Shown piece by piece: positions 31,700 through 44,478 of a stretch of DNA of 64,000 nt (position 1 is the stretch's first letter; each line of letters opens with the position of its first letter). Position numbers and translations under genes: made by a program. The notes under the pieces were generated by a model. It saw nothing but the letters and a program-made list of their open reading frames with translations. It did no database searches and had not been told where the DNA came from. Source of the stretch: Rhizophagus irregularis (taxonomy: Eukaryota > Glomeromycota > Glomeromycetes > Glomerales > Glomeraceae); NCBI RefSeq assembly GCF_026210795.1, contig NC_089446.1, positions 310,001 through 374,000 on the forward strand, given 5' to 3'.

Positions 31700-32760
31700 G
31701 AAAGTATTGGCCATGCAAATATGAATTTTAGTATACCAACCACATCGCTTCATAATCTAATAGAAAGGTTTCTTAAGAAGTGAAGTAATTTTTTAACTCC
31801 TCTAAGTTTTAATAAAAATGTTTGCATTGTATATTTAGTCTTAAATAAATATATATATATATATAAACAGATGACGTGTAATTAAAAATTAACTTACCAC
31901 AATAATTCTTGTGGATTTCTATTTATCCAAAATTATATGTAAGATAGAAGCAATCTTCGCTTCCAATTTAAATTCTTTTTCAATTGATTTATTAGTGATA
32001 AAAGTTACGCTGCAGATAGATACAATTATGACTGTCATGGTGCAAATATCCATAATTTCTCTGAATTTTAATAAATTAATATGTTTTTAATAAATATTAT
32101 ATATAATATTCACAATATTCAAGCAATGAAAAAAAAAAACAGGCATACTTACATTTATTATATCTATTAATTAAAAGAAAACGAAAAGAAAGGAATGGGA
32201 AAATTACTTTAAATTATTTTTATTTGTATATGATCTACTAAATAAACAAATAAACAAATAATAATTTTTTTTAGGATGCTTGAGAGATAACGCAGATTAA
32301 TTTAAAAAAATTTATAATTATTTTACGATTATTATATTTATTAATCGGTCATCAACATACAATATCATTAATATTGTATTCGGTACCACACTGGTACCAC
32401 GTTCCTCAAAATTGTAATACATCTAGATGCGTAACACCATTATGAAATGACTGAGACGTACTTGGATTCATTTTGAAAATCAACTTTATATGATTTCCTA
32501 TTTCTCGTATTTCCCGTCTATTTAAGTTTTGCTAAATTAATTCAATTAAAAGGAATAATTAAATAATAGTGTAGAATAAGTAAGAACATTCTTTGTGTTA
32601 ATCCCAGGTTCGTATCTCTAGATTACACAGATATTATAAATAAAAAATTATGTATGGAAATGGACGGGATTTATTAAATCCCAATTCCCGTTTATAATAA
32701 TACAAAACCGGCGATCCCGTCTGGCAAATCCCGACGCTCATTATCTTTTTTCTTTTTAAT
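31700..32760. repeat. Segmental duplication partner of 50970-52180
   Basis: Landmarks occur in the same order in both: GATGANGTRTNATTAAAAATTAACTTAC; the small-protein exon; a CAATGAAA...CTTAC stretch; CGATTATTATATTTATTAATCG; TTCCTCAAAATTG; TGCGTAACAC; GAAATGGACGG..TTTA..AAATCCC. Divergence is high, so the duplication is old. Confidence 0.6.
31737..32053 (-). CDS. Small signal-anchor protein gene, copy 1 (probably frameshifted)
   Basis: ATG at 32051-32053 opens MDICTMTVIIVSICSVTFIT, a hydrophobic signal or anchor, followed by NKSIEKEFKLEAKIAS. The frame stops at a TAG where copy 2 (51274) reads on. A shared donor GTAAGTTAATTTTTAAT at 31897 and an acceptor at 31840-31841 mark the same two-exon structure. 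Relative to copy 2 the end of exon 1 is out of frame by an indel, so this copy may be a pseudogene or encode a 43-residue peptide. Confidence 0.45.
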
Positions 32761-33584
32761 TACTTTTTTTTTTGAATTTTGTAGTACTTGGCAATCATTA
32801 ATATTTTTATAGATACATAAAGATATTTAGCAATTTTTATTCTGAGTTTATTAGTTGGAAAGTTTATTATTATTTTTTTTTTAAAAAAAAAATTGTTTTA
32901 TATTAAATAAAAATATTTATTCATTTTTTTAAATTTTTGTATTCATGTAAAGAGATAATAAATGTCGGTGTCAGGAATTATTCGTTAATTATTACAGATA
33001 CCAAATTTGAGTATATAAAGTTTATAAATCAACATAACATTAAATTAGATTTATTTTATGAATAATAATAGAAATTCTTAAATAATGTCTTTTTAAATTA
33101 TTTATTTTTTTATTTTACACTATGTTTAACTGCGGAGTTATGTCTGACACCTTTCTAAGCGGTGTTGAATTTGGACAATGTCCAATTGAACAAATGACTC
33201 GACACTGTTTTTAAGTATGCTACCAATATTTGAGAGCTTGATTATTTTCATAATGGAATAATATTTATCCCCGCTATATAAATAAAATCTCTTGAAATAT
33301 TTCATGGAAAGAAAGTCTTAATTTTACACGGTTACTTCAATTCGTACACAATTAAATCAAGCGAAGTTTTATGTTTTTATTTACTTCGTTTCGATATATA
33401 TATATATATATATGATACAAAGCCAATTAATCAACTTCTGTTCACATGTTATCTTTTATAATCAAATACAAAACAACGCAGTATATTTTTTTAAGTTACA
33501 TCTCAGTATAAATCATTTGTAATGATGATCGCATGTTTTTTTAATATAAACTTTATTAGTATTATGACAATTATTAAACATAGT
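32761..33584. other. Intergenic, no gene supported
   Basis: AT-rich, with poly-T and poly-A blocks at 32870-32895 and an (AT)n run at 33395-33413. Confidence 0.4.
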
Positions 33585-33597
33585 TTATCATAATATA

Positions 33598-34163
33598 ACA
33601 TCAAAAAGATTCTGTCGGTAATGCTATATCGTTTATCGGGGATTGGATGCCTGGATTTCTTGGATGCTGGCAAAGGACGGATTCGGTTCTGTACCAGAAT
33701 CGCTTCTTATTTTTGTTGAGTTTCCAGTGACCACGTTAGCTGATCAAGATCGATGGCTGAATCGTTGCTTGAAAGAGTTACATTTACAAGGTCTCTCTAT
33801 TTTTGATGCTTTAAGTTAATACCCATATAGATCTTTAGACGGGATATGTAGATGAGGTTATTTCATGGCTGTGCATAGAGGAGGGTGCTGCTCATGGTTC
33901 GTTACGTTAGAGTAGTTATTTGAATCTTATTAGTCAGATTATGACGGTAATACTATCGCTATTGTAGGATTTGTTTTTGGTCGAACTATATGAAGGACTA
34001 GTCTAGTTTTAGTTTTAGATGTAGTATAGATTAGTCGTTAGTCTATATTAAGCTATTAGGTTGCTATAAAGCTTAATTAGCTTATACCTGATAATGATTA
34101 ATTATATAATTAAGTAAATTAACGTTAATAAAGAAATGTGTTATTAATTCAAAAAAAAAAAGC
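33598..34163 (+). mobile_element. 5'-truncated LINE-like retrocopy with 13-bp TSD and poly-A tail
   Basis: Flanked by TTATCATAATATA (33585-33597 and 34164-34176). It contains a GC-richer open frame (33622-33819, e.g. LDAWISWMLAKDGFGS and PVTTLADQDRWLNRCL) with no start, then a 3' UTR, an AATAAAG signal at 34128-34134 and an A run at 34151-34161. The 13-bp duplication and tail show target-primed reverse transcription (established for LINEs). Confidence 0.75.
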
Positions 34164-34176
34164 TTATCATAATATA

Positions 34177-35006
34177 GATAGATGAAAATAAATTTACATT
34201 TGGAAACTTTTTTACGTGAAATCACGTGACTTCAAAATAAAACATCTATTAATAACCTTAATTAAAACAAAACTTCTCGTTTCTCACAAATCCTCCATTA
34301 TTTTATCTTTTGGACTATTCTGTAATATTTTTTTTCACTTTCATTAACCAAATCTTTATTCCGATTTTCATCCTTAAGGCTCGAATGTTTTGTTACACGT
34401 AGTATAAATTGATTTCGTTACATTGTACTCTTACCAAAATATTGTTGTTATAAATTTGTGGTAACGATATTACAATACAGTGTACTTTTTGGTAATTTAG
34501 AATACACATAAAAAACATGTAAATCGAAGCTATTATGCACTTAACAGTAGATTATAAAATGAAAAAAAAAATGTTAAGTAGATACACCGCCTTCTTTTTA
34601 GTCTTCTTGGCCTTCTGTGGAGTTGTTTCGACTTCGGATTTGTATACATTCTCATTTATTATGGACTTGTTCACCGACTTGAACATCTTTTAAAACATCT
34701 TTCTGTAAAAATAAACCAAGCACCATCAGTATCTTACCAGGGCTATATGAATATTCATCAATTTGTTACTTGGGAGTCCATGAGAATTTTTATATCCAAA
34801 GCGAATTATTCCATATCGTTAAATTCACAAATTCATCATAGAAGTAAACCGATAAGAGGGGTCGAAACCATTGGAGTGTATTATAAACATAGTTAATAAA
34901 AGTAACATTCAATATTAAAATTTTTTTTGTATTACATAAAATATAAAGTAATATATGTATCTGAGACCGGAATTATTCCGAAAACCAGAATTTGTACTGA
35001 AATACA
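34177..35006. other. Intergenic, no gene supported
   Basis: A GC-richer island at 34571-34693 is open on both strands (40 codons plus sense with a signal-peptide look; Lys-rich antisense) and cannot be assigned. The rest is AT-rich. Confidence 0.35.
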
Positions 35007-35243
35007 TTATTTACCACGTGCGTTTCTTGAATTTAACCATACTAAATCCATATTATATCGTTGATCTTTATTACAACCACAATTTAGACAGAAATAATTT
35101 GATGTTGGTGCATTGATTCCTAAAACTAGTGCCACGAATTTCCAATCACCCGAAAAAAACAATTCAACCGGCCAAATTGTGTTATTTGAAGCTTTATATC
35201 CATTTATTTTAATTGTTAAAGTTCCTGCGAAAATTTGGCCCAA
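35007..35243 (-). pseudogene. Fragment of a multicopy, probably transposon-derived protein
   Basis: The 78-codon frame carries PVELFFSGDWKFVALVLGIN and NYFCLNCGCNKDQRYNM. From memory these belong to a highly repeated Rhizophagus protein family thought to be mobile-element-derived. The CxxCxC cluster suggests zinc binding. No start, and no flanking continuation in frame. Confidence 0.5.
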
Positions 35244-35321
35244 ACTGTAGATTTATATTGCGAAGTATTATAACGGGTTTACTAATTATTTGTGAAAATT
35301 GTGAAATAATTTTAGGAATAA

Positions 35322-36617
35322 ATGAAAAAAATTCAAAATTTATTATTCGAATTCAATAATAATTTTAGTAATAGAAGGAAGATAAATAGCGACTATTACT
35401 TAGAATTATTATTTATAGAAAATTTTTTAGAATATAACGAGATTAGGATCATAGATAGTAACGAAAAAAAATATAGATTAATAAAAGAGTTAAGGAATAA
35501 AGCAAGAGATATGTTAAAGGATAAAAACTCAAGTCAAACGATAAAATATAATTTTGAATTACAGAAGTTGGAGAAAAAAAGTTACGAACGCAATTTGGAA
35601 AAACGAAATACTTAACAGCGAAAAGTTAAACGATTTATTTATGTACAATTACAAAAAAGAATTCGATTGGCTACTTTAGAATTTGTGAGTAATAGAATTA
35701 ACTTTTCACAAAGATAATGTAGTAATAAGGATACGAAAGAAAGATCATACAGAATCAAAAATTTATTGAAAGAATAACCGACCTATAAAATTTTATTTTA
35801 AAGAAATACTAATAAAATAGAAGATGACAGATGTATAAGATGTGGGAAAAATGAAATTGAAAGTTGGGAACACATCTGGATCTGCGAAGACAACGAATTC
35901 TCGATCGATGAAATTGTACAAGGGTCGATATATCGTTTTGAACAACAATTAAAGACCTGTAACCAAGAGGAAGATATAAGTATTCTGAGGAATTTCAATA
36001 TCGAATTTATAAGTATATTAGAAAGTCCTTCGATAATCTTGAGAGGAAAAAGTAGAAAATGGGAATTAGAGGCGTATATAACGAACATTTCAATAGTCTG
36101 TCAAAAAAGAAAGAAGAGAAAATGTTGATAAAAAGACTTTGGATATTTATTTATGATGAAATTAAAAATCGTTTATCGATACCAAGATGCGAGGAAATTA
36201 AACGATTAGAAGAAAAAGCCAATATTCAAAAATTAGATTTAAAGAAAACCCGGAGGAAGGTACGGATGAAAAAATTAAAAATAATAGAAAAAGAATAAAA
36301 ATTAGAAAAAGCAAATAAAAATAAATTTAATAAAAAAATTAGTGTAGTAACGTTAGAAAGATTAACAGGTTCAATTATGGACGGGAATAATATAGCAAAA
36401 ACTTGGGATACAACGGTAAAAATGACAAATTATTTAGATTAGACATCACTTAGCATAGTTTTAGTAATAGATTTTTGTTCGAATATTACTTAGTTATAGG
36501 GTTTTGAGAAATTTTATTTCGAAAAGCTCTAAGTATTTTAATAATTAATTATGTAATTTGAATCAAATTTAAATAATTAATAAAATGCGTTACTATTTAA
36601 AAAGAAAAAAAAAAACT
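35322..36617 (+). mobile_element. 3' end of a LINE-type retrotransposon, decayed
   Basis: Coding blocks in shifting frames: 35322-35612 (Lys/Glu/Asn-rich), about 35818-36090 with a CxxC-x9-HxxxC zinc motif (RCIRCGKNEIESWEHIWIC), typical of the reverse-transcriptase C-terminus of non-LTR elements, and 36059-36298 (LWIFIYDEIKNRL, RCEEIKRLEEKANIQ). Stops and frameshifts separate them. The element ends in an A-rich tail at 36600-36617. The RT domain itself is missing, i.e. 5' truncation. Confidence 0.7.
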
Positions 36618-37402
36618 TTCCTGTTTAATTTATTACTACGTTTGTATATAATTACAGTATGTTTAATTTATAAAAGTTACGTTTTATAACTATACTTATA
36701 ATCTGCAAAAAGGCTTCTTTCCTTTTTCTGAATCGTATCTAAAATTAATAATAAACAGAAATAAGTATAGAGTCTCAAATTCTTCTGGCTAACTTTTATT
36801 CTAAAATCAAGAATGATAAAAATCAAAATTAACTCTTAGGTTCAAAATTGCTATCAAAAAAAAAGTAATGTTAGGAGAACTGATCTGAGATATAAATAAA
36901 ACCGCTTTTAAAATAAATGTTAACTGACCGAACTATCTATATCACTGATTATTTTGAAGATAAAAAGATAAAAGTGAAATTTATTCATTTGCTCAAAGCT
37001 AAGACAATTTTTAAAATAAATAATAACTACATAAAAACTCAATTAATATGGCAAGTTATAAAAAAAGTTCATTTTAAAATTTAACATAATATTTTTTTAA
37101 AAAGTTATAAATCAAACACCATTCACGAAAACAAAAGACAACGTTAATAACAAAAATTACCATGTTATAATATTTATAATCATACTTCTAATTTATATAT
37201 TTTATAATTTAACATAACGTTAATATATCAATCGCAAAAGTATAGTTCCCCCTTCACTTCTGAAAATCAAAAAATTATGTAGCTTATTCCAATAATCGCT
37301 ATTATTCCATTGTTTCTATTAAAAATTTGAACGTATAATTCATTAAAAAGTTGTTTATGTAAAACCAAATGATAAAAACGTAATTTAAACCATAAAATAT
37401 AT
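36618..37402. other. 3' flank of the minus-strand kinase gene
   Basis: No gene. AT-rich, ordinary intergenic. Confidence 0.4.
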
Positions 37403-39016
37403 TTAGTCATCATTATCATCATCTGTTAATAATAAAACATTACATTATTATTTTACATCATAAAATTAATATCTTAAATATAAAGTAGATTATATTTACC
37501 TTCTGACTTTGATGTGCAAGGAACCTCTAAGTTAATTAATTGAGAATCTTGACAACCTATTAAATTAAATAAAGTTTTAATTATTTAATAAAATTTAAAA
37601 AATATAATATAGTAAAATGCAATACCTTCATTATCTTCTTCATTAAGATATGTAGTAGCAATAAAAGATGAATTAATGGGTTTTGACACATTACTGAGTG
37701 TAAATGCTCTACTAGTATAAATAGCATCAGGTTTCTTTTCATATGAGGTTGAAATATTTGGTATTTCTTTATCAGCTTCTTCAAATACAGCTTTAACTTC
37801 TTCTTTTTTATATCCATATTTTTCATCTTCATCTAAATCCCTAAGATAATTATCCCAACAATCTAATATGTTAAATAATTCATTGGCTGTCGGCCTTTGA
37901 TTTGGATTAGCATTCATACATCTATAAGCTAATTTCTTATAAATTTCAGGAGTTCCTTTTCCAAATTCTGGTCTGAGTCCATTACATATTTCTAATGCTA
38001 AGCTATTATCATGATTTCTTTTATAAAAAGGAGGTTTTCCAGATGATAATTCAGCCATAACTACACCAAAACTATAAATATCTGAAGATAATGTATATGG
38101 TTCTCCATTTAAAACTTCTGGAGCAATATATGGCAAAACACCAACTATTTTATTACTATCTGATGATTTCTGTTCATTTGATGGTCTAGATAATCCAAAA
38201 TCTGAAATATAAGAACCATTACTAGTATTTAATATATTTCCACTATGAAAATCTTTATGAAAATATCCTAATTCATGTAAATTACTAAGGTCCCTTGCTG
38301 TTAAGTATAAATAGGTCACTTTTTTATTCCATAAAATTTTGTTAAAATTGCTTGAAAGAACATTTCTCAAATTTCCATCATCTGCATATTGCATAACCAT
38401 CATAATTTCTTCAGTTTCTGGATCTTTAGTTATTCCATAAAATTTTAAAGAATCTTCTTGTAAGCAATTTAATTTCCAATGTGTTTTAAGCTATTGTACA
38501 ATTAAAATAAATTAAATAAATTTTAATATTTTTTTAAAATTAAAATAAAAAAAATACCTCATTTAAAAAATCAGCTGACATATTCTGCGATCCATTTAGC
38601 CTTTTCAAGGCAACTTTCATGGATTCAGGTTCTTTTTTTATCCAATTTCCATCATCTTTAATGTATTTTGCTATACCATCAATCCAAGTTGCAGAATACA
38701 CTTTTGCAAATCCACCTTCACCTATTTGTTTCATATCTTCAAATCTATCAAATGGAACCCATTCGAGAAATGATGGGACATATTCATCACCAATATATTT
38801 CAAACGTACACTATAAATCGAATCCTTGATAAGATTATCAATATCATCATTTCCACTGGTCCATCCTTCAATTATGCAACGAGGAACACATTCTTTACAC
38901 CAACATTTTCTGGGTGGATTATAACAATTTTCATGATTAATTTTTGATGAATTTGGATTTTTATCAGAAATATTTAATTCATTAAATTCAGTTACTATTT
39001 CATTAATAAAATTCAT
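37403..39016 (-). CDS. TKL-type protein kinase, four exons, intact
   Basis: Exons 38558-39016, 37626-38490, 37500-37556 and 37403-37422. All have GT-AG borders and join in frame (1401 nt, 466 residues). The N-terminus has a Cys cluster (residues 31, 38, 40, 43, 47), then GWTSGNDDID. The kinase: glycine loop GEGGFAKVYSA (99-109), VALK Lys138, HKD catalytic Asp233 in KDFHSGNIL, DFG Asp250, APEVLNG, DIYSFGVVMAEL. The tail holds DAIYTSRAF, a motif shared by this fungal kinase family. The last exon is only 20 nt and gives an acidic DDDNDD end. A frame running on at 37585-37832 is intron read-through. Intact and likely active. Its micro-exon-array relatives share the W-x-S/D-G-N motif before the kinase. 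Confidence 0.9.
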
Positions 39017-40554
39017 TTTTAAATTTATGTTTTGTTAGTATTTTGCTTCAAATTTGCGAAACGTAAAAAAAAAAAATTTGGCGTTACTTTTATATTTATA
39101 TTCAATGAAGATAAAAAAGGAATTATTTCAACCAAAATTGTCATTGACATAATTGTGATACATCACAGTATCACAATCAACACAAATGTCCGGCGGATGT
39201 CCGTCTGACACGTGACGAAGTACAACAATAAAACTTTTAAACAGCACTTCGGACTTAATAACGGTTTCCGTTTCCTAGATCATTCCAATAGTTAAATTTT
39301 ATTAAAAGTCTACTAATTTTGTTGATAAGTGAAATGTAGCACTAAAAAATTTGTTATTTGAATATTAAGTTATATCTTAATTTGCTTTCCTATATTTAAA
39401 TTAATAAATGCTACAAAATCTTTTTAAATGTAGGAAATAAGGGTAACATTCATTATTTATTATACTTATTACACTTAATGTACTGTACATAAAAACCAAT
39501 AAGAAACAACTTCTTTTTAAAATATTTAATGTGATACTTCTAATTTTATATTGTATTTATTATTAAAGTTTGAACGATTATTATATCCGTATTTTTTCCT
39601 AATAGAAAAGGAAAAGCAAGAAATTATTTAAAAACTATAAAATTTATTACGTATATATTTAATTTTATATTAACATTTTTTATTATTTATATTAATACAT
39701 TAAAATAAATAAGTTTATCTGATGAATAATAAAATTGAATAATATAATCATAATTAAGAGATTCTTTCATTTCTTTGAAAAAAAATTTCATCACAAAAGA
39801 GTTTGATAAGAAAAAAAAAAAATTTTTTTGAAAATAATCACGTTATGGTTGTTGATTGACAAGAAGTTACACAAGAAACTTATGATTTATATAATTATGT
39901 AATTGAGTTATTTTATTTCGACACAGATCAATATACATTGTAATGCCGTAATATACCTAAATTTATTAAGAATTAGTGTATAAAAATTTAGTATTTTAAA
40001 ATTGAATGACGTTATAAATGTAACGTCCGAGATGACGTTAAACTTAATTGAATAATTGAGTCAAGTGATTAGGCTGCGGATTATGATGAAAGGGTTAATG
40101 ATTCGTATCACCTTATGCCATGAAGATCATTTTATCGATGATGTCAAATAGAGGATCATGAGTAATGAATAAGGAACCAATGAAAATGAAGCATTAGAAA
40201 AAGCATAAAAAGGGTACGGATTGACTTAATAAAAATAAGTTACGAATTTTGAAGAATGGTTAAGTATTACAATTTACCCTTAGAATAGTAATAATTCGAT
40301 TCTTTTAGCATTTTTCTTATGATGAAAAATTGCCACATTAATTAAATTAATGGAATTAAAGGTTACTAATATGGGGAAACTATCGCAGTTTGAAATTTTG
40401 ACATAAATATTTAATTATCAAGCACATTATTGTATTTATTTATATTATTAATAAAGTATTATTTTGTCAATATGAAAATGGGTATGTCGATTCTTACCTT
40501 ATATGTTTAAGACATATCAATTTTCTGATCTGTCCTATACTGATACCCTTTCAT
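39017..40554. other. Intergenic upstream of kinase gene and of the 40.5 kb remnant
   Basis: No gene. 39165-39250 is GC-richer (TGTCCGGCGGATGTCCGTC). The rest is AT-rich without repeats of note. Confidence 0.4.
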
Positions 40555-42371
40555 TTGACCTGTGGTAATATTACTCCTATTGAAAGAATAAGAATGGCAA
40601 TGACTGGTTTTTTCTTCTTACACCTTTGGCAATTCCATATTAAGATGCTTGCACAAAGACATCCTGATTTTATTATGATAAACCAGAATTTTTTGGCTGA
40701 CCAAACATTTTCATTACTTACTTCTCTTTGTCAATCAATGGTTTTATTAGTCAAGGCCCATCATGAATATTATTCTCAAATACCTTTAATTCCTTGGATG
40801 CATGGTACTGAACCTTGTGAGCATTTTTTTGGTGTAGCAAGACAAATAAATCCTGATTTTAGCTTTGCAGAAATCATCCAAATGCTACCAAAAATATCAC
40901 AATATACAAAGGCACTTAGAAATAAGAAACTAAATTTTGAAAAAGGAAAGGTATTTTTGACTTAAAAAATATTTTACTAAATAATTGTATATAAAAATTT
41001 CTAACTAAATTGGGTATTAAATTTTTTACTTGTAGGCTATAATTTTAATTATAATTCTGGCTCTTTAGATGAACTATCAATGCAAAAACTTCAACTTTGG
41101 CCATCAGATAAACAAATGTCACAAACTTTTTGTCATTCACAACATTTAGCAAGAGAACTTGCTGAATTTCTTGGAATGATTCACCATCTACTTTATTAAT
41201 CAATAACAATACTCCTACAATTTTTATTGATATTAATGATGAAGAAAATTTACATGACAATGATGAAAGTGAACTATCTGACGACTGTGAAATTGATTTA
41301 TCCACAGCAATTAACAAAGCCTCTTCCGAAATACAAAAAATTAATGAACAATTAGAAGAAAACCTTGAAAATGAAGAGAAATTTAATGACTGTTATTCTC
41401 AAATTCAATTACTTGATAAAATGACTGTTATGTCAATTTAAATGGTGGTGATAGTGGTAAGTTTATTTCTAAAATTTAATTTTTATTATAGCAGTCCTGT
41501 ATTTAATATTTTATTATACTGATTATTCTTTAATTAATAGTTAACAATGAATTCAAATATTTTATTAATAATGATTTGAATTTTGAATCACTAATTAATC
41601 AAAGAAAATTACATGAAGCATATTGCTCAAAACCTCTTGAAAGAAGATTCAAGCCTGTAGGATCAAATTTAAATTCATCTAACAATATTTCTATTCAACC
41701 AAATAAAGCAAGTCACTTCATGGCTTATTTTACAAAAAATGAAAACCTGGAACAGAGATTTGTCACATAAAGAGGAAAAAGATGGAAAGATAATAGAAAA
41801 AATCTGGCTCTTACACTTGCACAATTACATATGGAAGAATTAGAAAAATCAAGAAAGAAAAAAATGATCAATAAAAGAAAAGCTCATATTAGTACAATTC
41901 AAAGTGAGTGTTAAATGCATAAAATTGTTATTACTAATTATAATAATTATTTGTAAACTTATAAGTTCCAAATATTGAGGATGTAAACATAACTCGTGAA
42001 TTTCCGTTGGTAAAGGGTCATTATGTGTTTGTAAGATATGGTGATAAAATGTGCATAGGACATGTTATATCAGTTTATTTTGAAGCATATGGAAAGCATT
42101 GTTATACAGATGAACCAGTTGAAGCTATTAATGATATTTCCTATATTTCATTACATGTATATATCCCATTCATTTTAATGTTATTAGTGATTTAGTTAAA
42201 GAAGGGTGTAATATTTTAACACATCATATACCATCAAACATAGTTTATCATATTTCAGAAACAAAAGTTTTAATTGATAGTAATATGCTAAAGTTAGTAG
42301 GGGACGAAAAGAAATATTATGATGAATATTTTGGTCGGGATGATATTATTGAAAAAATGAAGAAATATTAA
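40555..42371 (+). pseudogene. Multicopy transposon-like protein gene, four exon blocks, disrupted
   Basis: Block 1 (40555-40955) has PWMHGTEPCEHFFGVARQIN and FAEIIQMLPKISQYTKAL. Block 2 (~41035-41440) has LQLWPSDKQMSQTF then an acidic stretch. Block 3 (~41542-41905) has KLHEAYCSKPLERRFKPV. Block 4 (~41990-42371) has HYVFVRYGDKMCIGHVISVY. From memory the order matches a repeated Rhizophagus protein family. Lesions: frame mismatch at the block 1-2 junction, frameshift near 41185, TAA at 41768-41770, frameshift near 42168. Probably a dead copy of a mobile-element gene; its biochemical role is unknown to me. Confidence 0.65.
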
Positions 42372-42517
42372 ATTGTTATCACAAAAAACAATAAAATGGC
42401 AATTGGAAATGATCATCATATGATTTTCATACTAAAAAAATTTTTTATAAGTCATATGATTGGATTGCTTATTTTTAGGCAATTCGTGAAGTCGCATGTT
42501 GAATTTGCTTATTTGTA

Positions 42518-43360
42518 TTAATAAAACCCTTGCGTAGAGCTATTATAAAAATTTTGACCTTTCTTGTTACCTATATATATATTGCTTAGGGTCCTTGATA
42601 GATCATATTTTTTGAGAAGGAACCTTTTCATTTTTGGAGTTCCAAAGCACAATTCATCATCATCATCATTATCATTATAGTTACTAGTTTTGCTAAATAT
42701 TGATTTTGATGAATTAAAATCAAAGTCAAGTTCCATTAGTTGTATTGCATGATAAATATTATCATTATTTTCACCATCTTTTGAATAGTATCCCATATAC
42801 AGCCCAGATATATACACCTTTGTATTGCCATTTTTAATGGTTTGGAGTGTTTTAGTCCAATGGTTTGAATTTTCATCATAATATAAGTAAAAGTTATGGT
42901 TATACTTAGATTTATCATATGAGCAAAATATATTATTACATTGATGTTTAATAATATTATGATGGTTATGGGTTTGTAAGGGGCTTGAATTAAGGTGAAC
43001 TGAAGCAGTAATGTAGGGATGGAAAATAGGTATTGTTTCACAAGTCCAGGGATTGGGATTTGGTATCAATATTGCTTGGTTTACTGAGAGCTTAAATCAA
43101 TAAAAAAAATTTTTAAATTATTATACGATTCATTGTATTATTATTTAATTAATAATTTATAAAATTATAAACATAGGATTACTATCACTATGACTCTTTC
43201 TATATGTAAACTTTCCACTAAGCATCACCAAGTTACCCTTTTGAAAGTCATGAATATCATTATTAGACCCGCTGAACAATTTAAAGTCAAAATTTTTGTA
43301 TTTATTATTATTTAGTCTATACAATGCAGTACCATTTACTATATAACTCTTTGTGGAATG
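42518..43360 (-). CDS. Uncharacterised multicopy-family protein, probably two exons
   Basis: The main block 42518-43085 reads IPNPNPWTCETIPIFHPYI ... KVYISGLYMGYYSKD ... ELCFGTPKMKRFLLKKYD with an Asn/Asp-rich run (NYNDNDDDDEL). An upstream block, about 43185-43360, reads SYIVNGTALYRLNNNKYKNF ... KGNLVMLSGKFTYRKSHSDS and ends at a stop. An acceptor TCTCAG lies at 43084-43089, but the phases of the two blocks differ by one, so either the donor is elsewhere or the copy is frameshifted. It resembles a repeated fungal family with a beta-rich, OB-like N-terminal part (recollection only). Confidence 0.45.
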
Positions 43361-43649
43361 TGGATGTTATGCCAGTTATCAATGCTAATACTGACATTGA
43401 ATTACTGAATTTGAGATTAGTTAATTTCAGAAAATTAGTAATTTAGTAATATACTACTATACATAGTCCTTTTAGTTAAAATAAAAAATTTTTCCTTTAA
43501 TTTATTTCATTAATTTTATAGTAACGTTAGTTAATTTGCATTAATATCAATAAAATTTGCAAACAATTTGCATTGGTATTGATTGTTAACTCATGATAAT
43601 ATTATGTGCAAATGATATTATAAATTTCATTATTTTATTTATTTGTATT

Positions 43650-43675
43650 ATTTATTTCATGGGGAGTTGGTTTTT
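43650..43675. repeat. Truncated copy of the TTATTTCATGGGG hairpin family
   Basis: Matches the left arm of the element at 27838-27918. The other arm is missing; a MITE begins 36 bases downstream. Confidence 0.6.
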
Positions 43676-43710
43676 TTCACTTCCAAATAATTCAAATTAT
43701 ATTTTAATTA

Positions 43711-44250
43711 TGGTGCCGGAACTCTATACTCAAAAATAAAATTGGGATACTTATAAATCTTTCAACACTTTAATAAAATAAAATTTCAAAGAAATAAACC
43801 GGTAACTTTGTTCTACAAGACAAGTACTATTAAATTACCGGTCAGATTTTCAAAAAAATATCTACATAAAAAGTTATAAGCATTTGAAATTTGATTATTT
43901 TTATATGATTGCCCCAAATTTGAAACAAAAAAGTCACATAGATGCATTTATTTTATGAGAATTTACATAATTCGTATTGACATTAAATTATTTTAAGGCT
44001 TAAAATGGCTTAAAACGTTCTTAATTTACTTAAAAGCTCAAAAAGGCTAAATTCAACCTCATATTGGCTTAATTCTTCTTAAATAAATACTACTTTCTGC
44101 TTTATTCTTTAACCGATTTCCTTTTTTGTACATGCTCGTATCCATTTTTTCTATTTTTTGTCCAAAATTATGAGTTTTTATTGGCTATTGTGCTTCTCAC
44201 GTCATAAATTAAACATTTGAAACATTTTTGAGTATAAAGTTCTGGCACCA
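43711..44250. mobile_element. 540-bp Tc1/mariner-type MITE with TA target site
   Basis: The ends TGGTGCCGGAACTCTATACT and the inverse of TGGTGCCAGAACTTTATACT, continuing to CAAAAA, form TIRs of about 27 bp with two differences. TA flanks both (43709-43710, 44251-44252). Non-coding. Confidence 0.82.
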
Positions 44251-44478
44251 TATATTGATATATTGGATAAATTAAGACCCAATACTGTGCCGCCGTATTT
44301 TTAAAATTATTTGTTTAATTAGAAATTTATAATATTTATATAATTTTTTTTTTAAAAAAAAAAAACTTTGGGATTTTGACCTTTAACTGTCAGGATTTGT
44401 GACTATCGGGATTTTGTTTCAACCGGGATTTGGGTTTATCGGGATTGTCAATATTATTGTTATTGGGAATTTGTGGTA

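Noticed and set aside
34571-34693. 40-codon plus frame with a signal-peptide look
   Set aside because: The opposite strand is equally open and Lys-rich; coding strand cannot be decided.
37581-37832. 83-codon minus frame
   Set aside because: Out-of-frame shadow of kinase exon 2 running through the intron.
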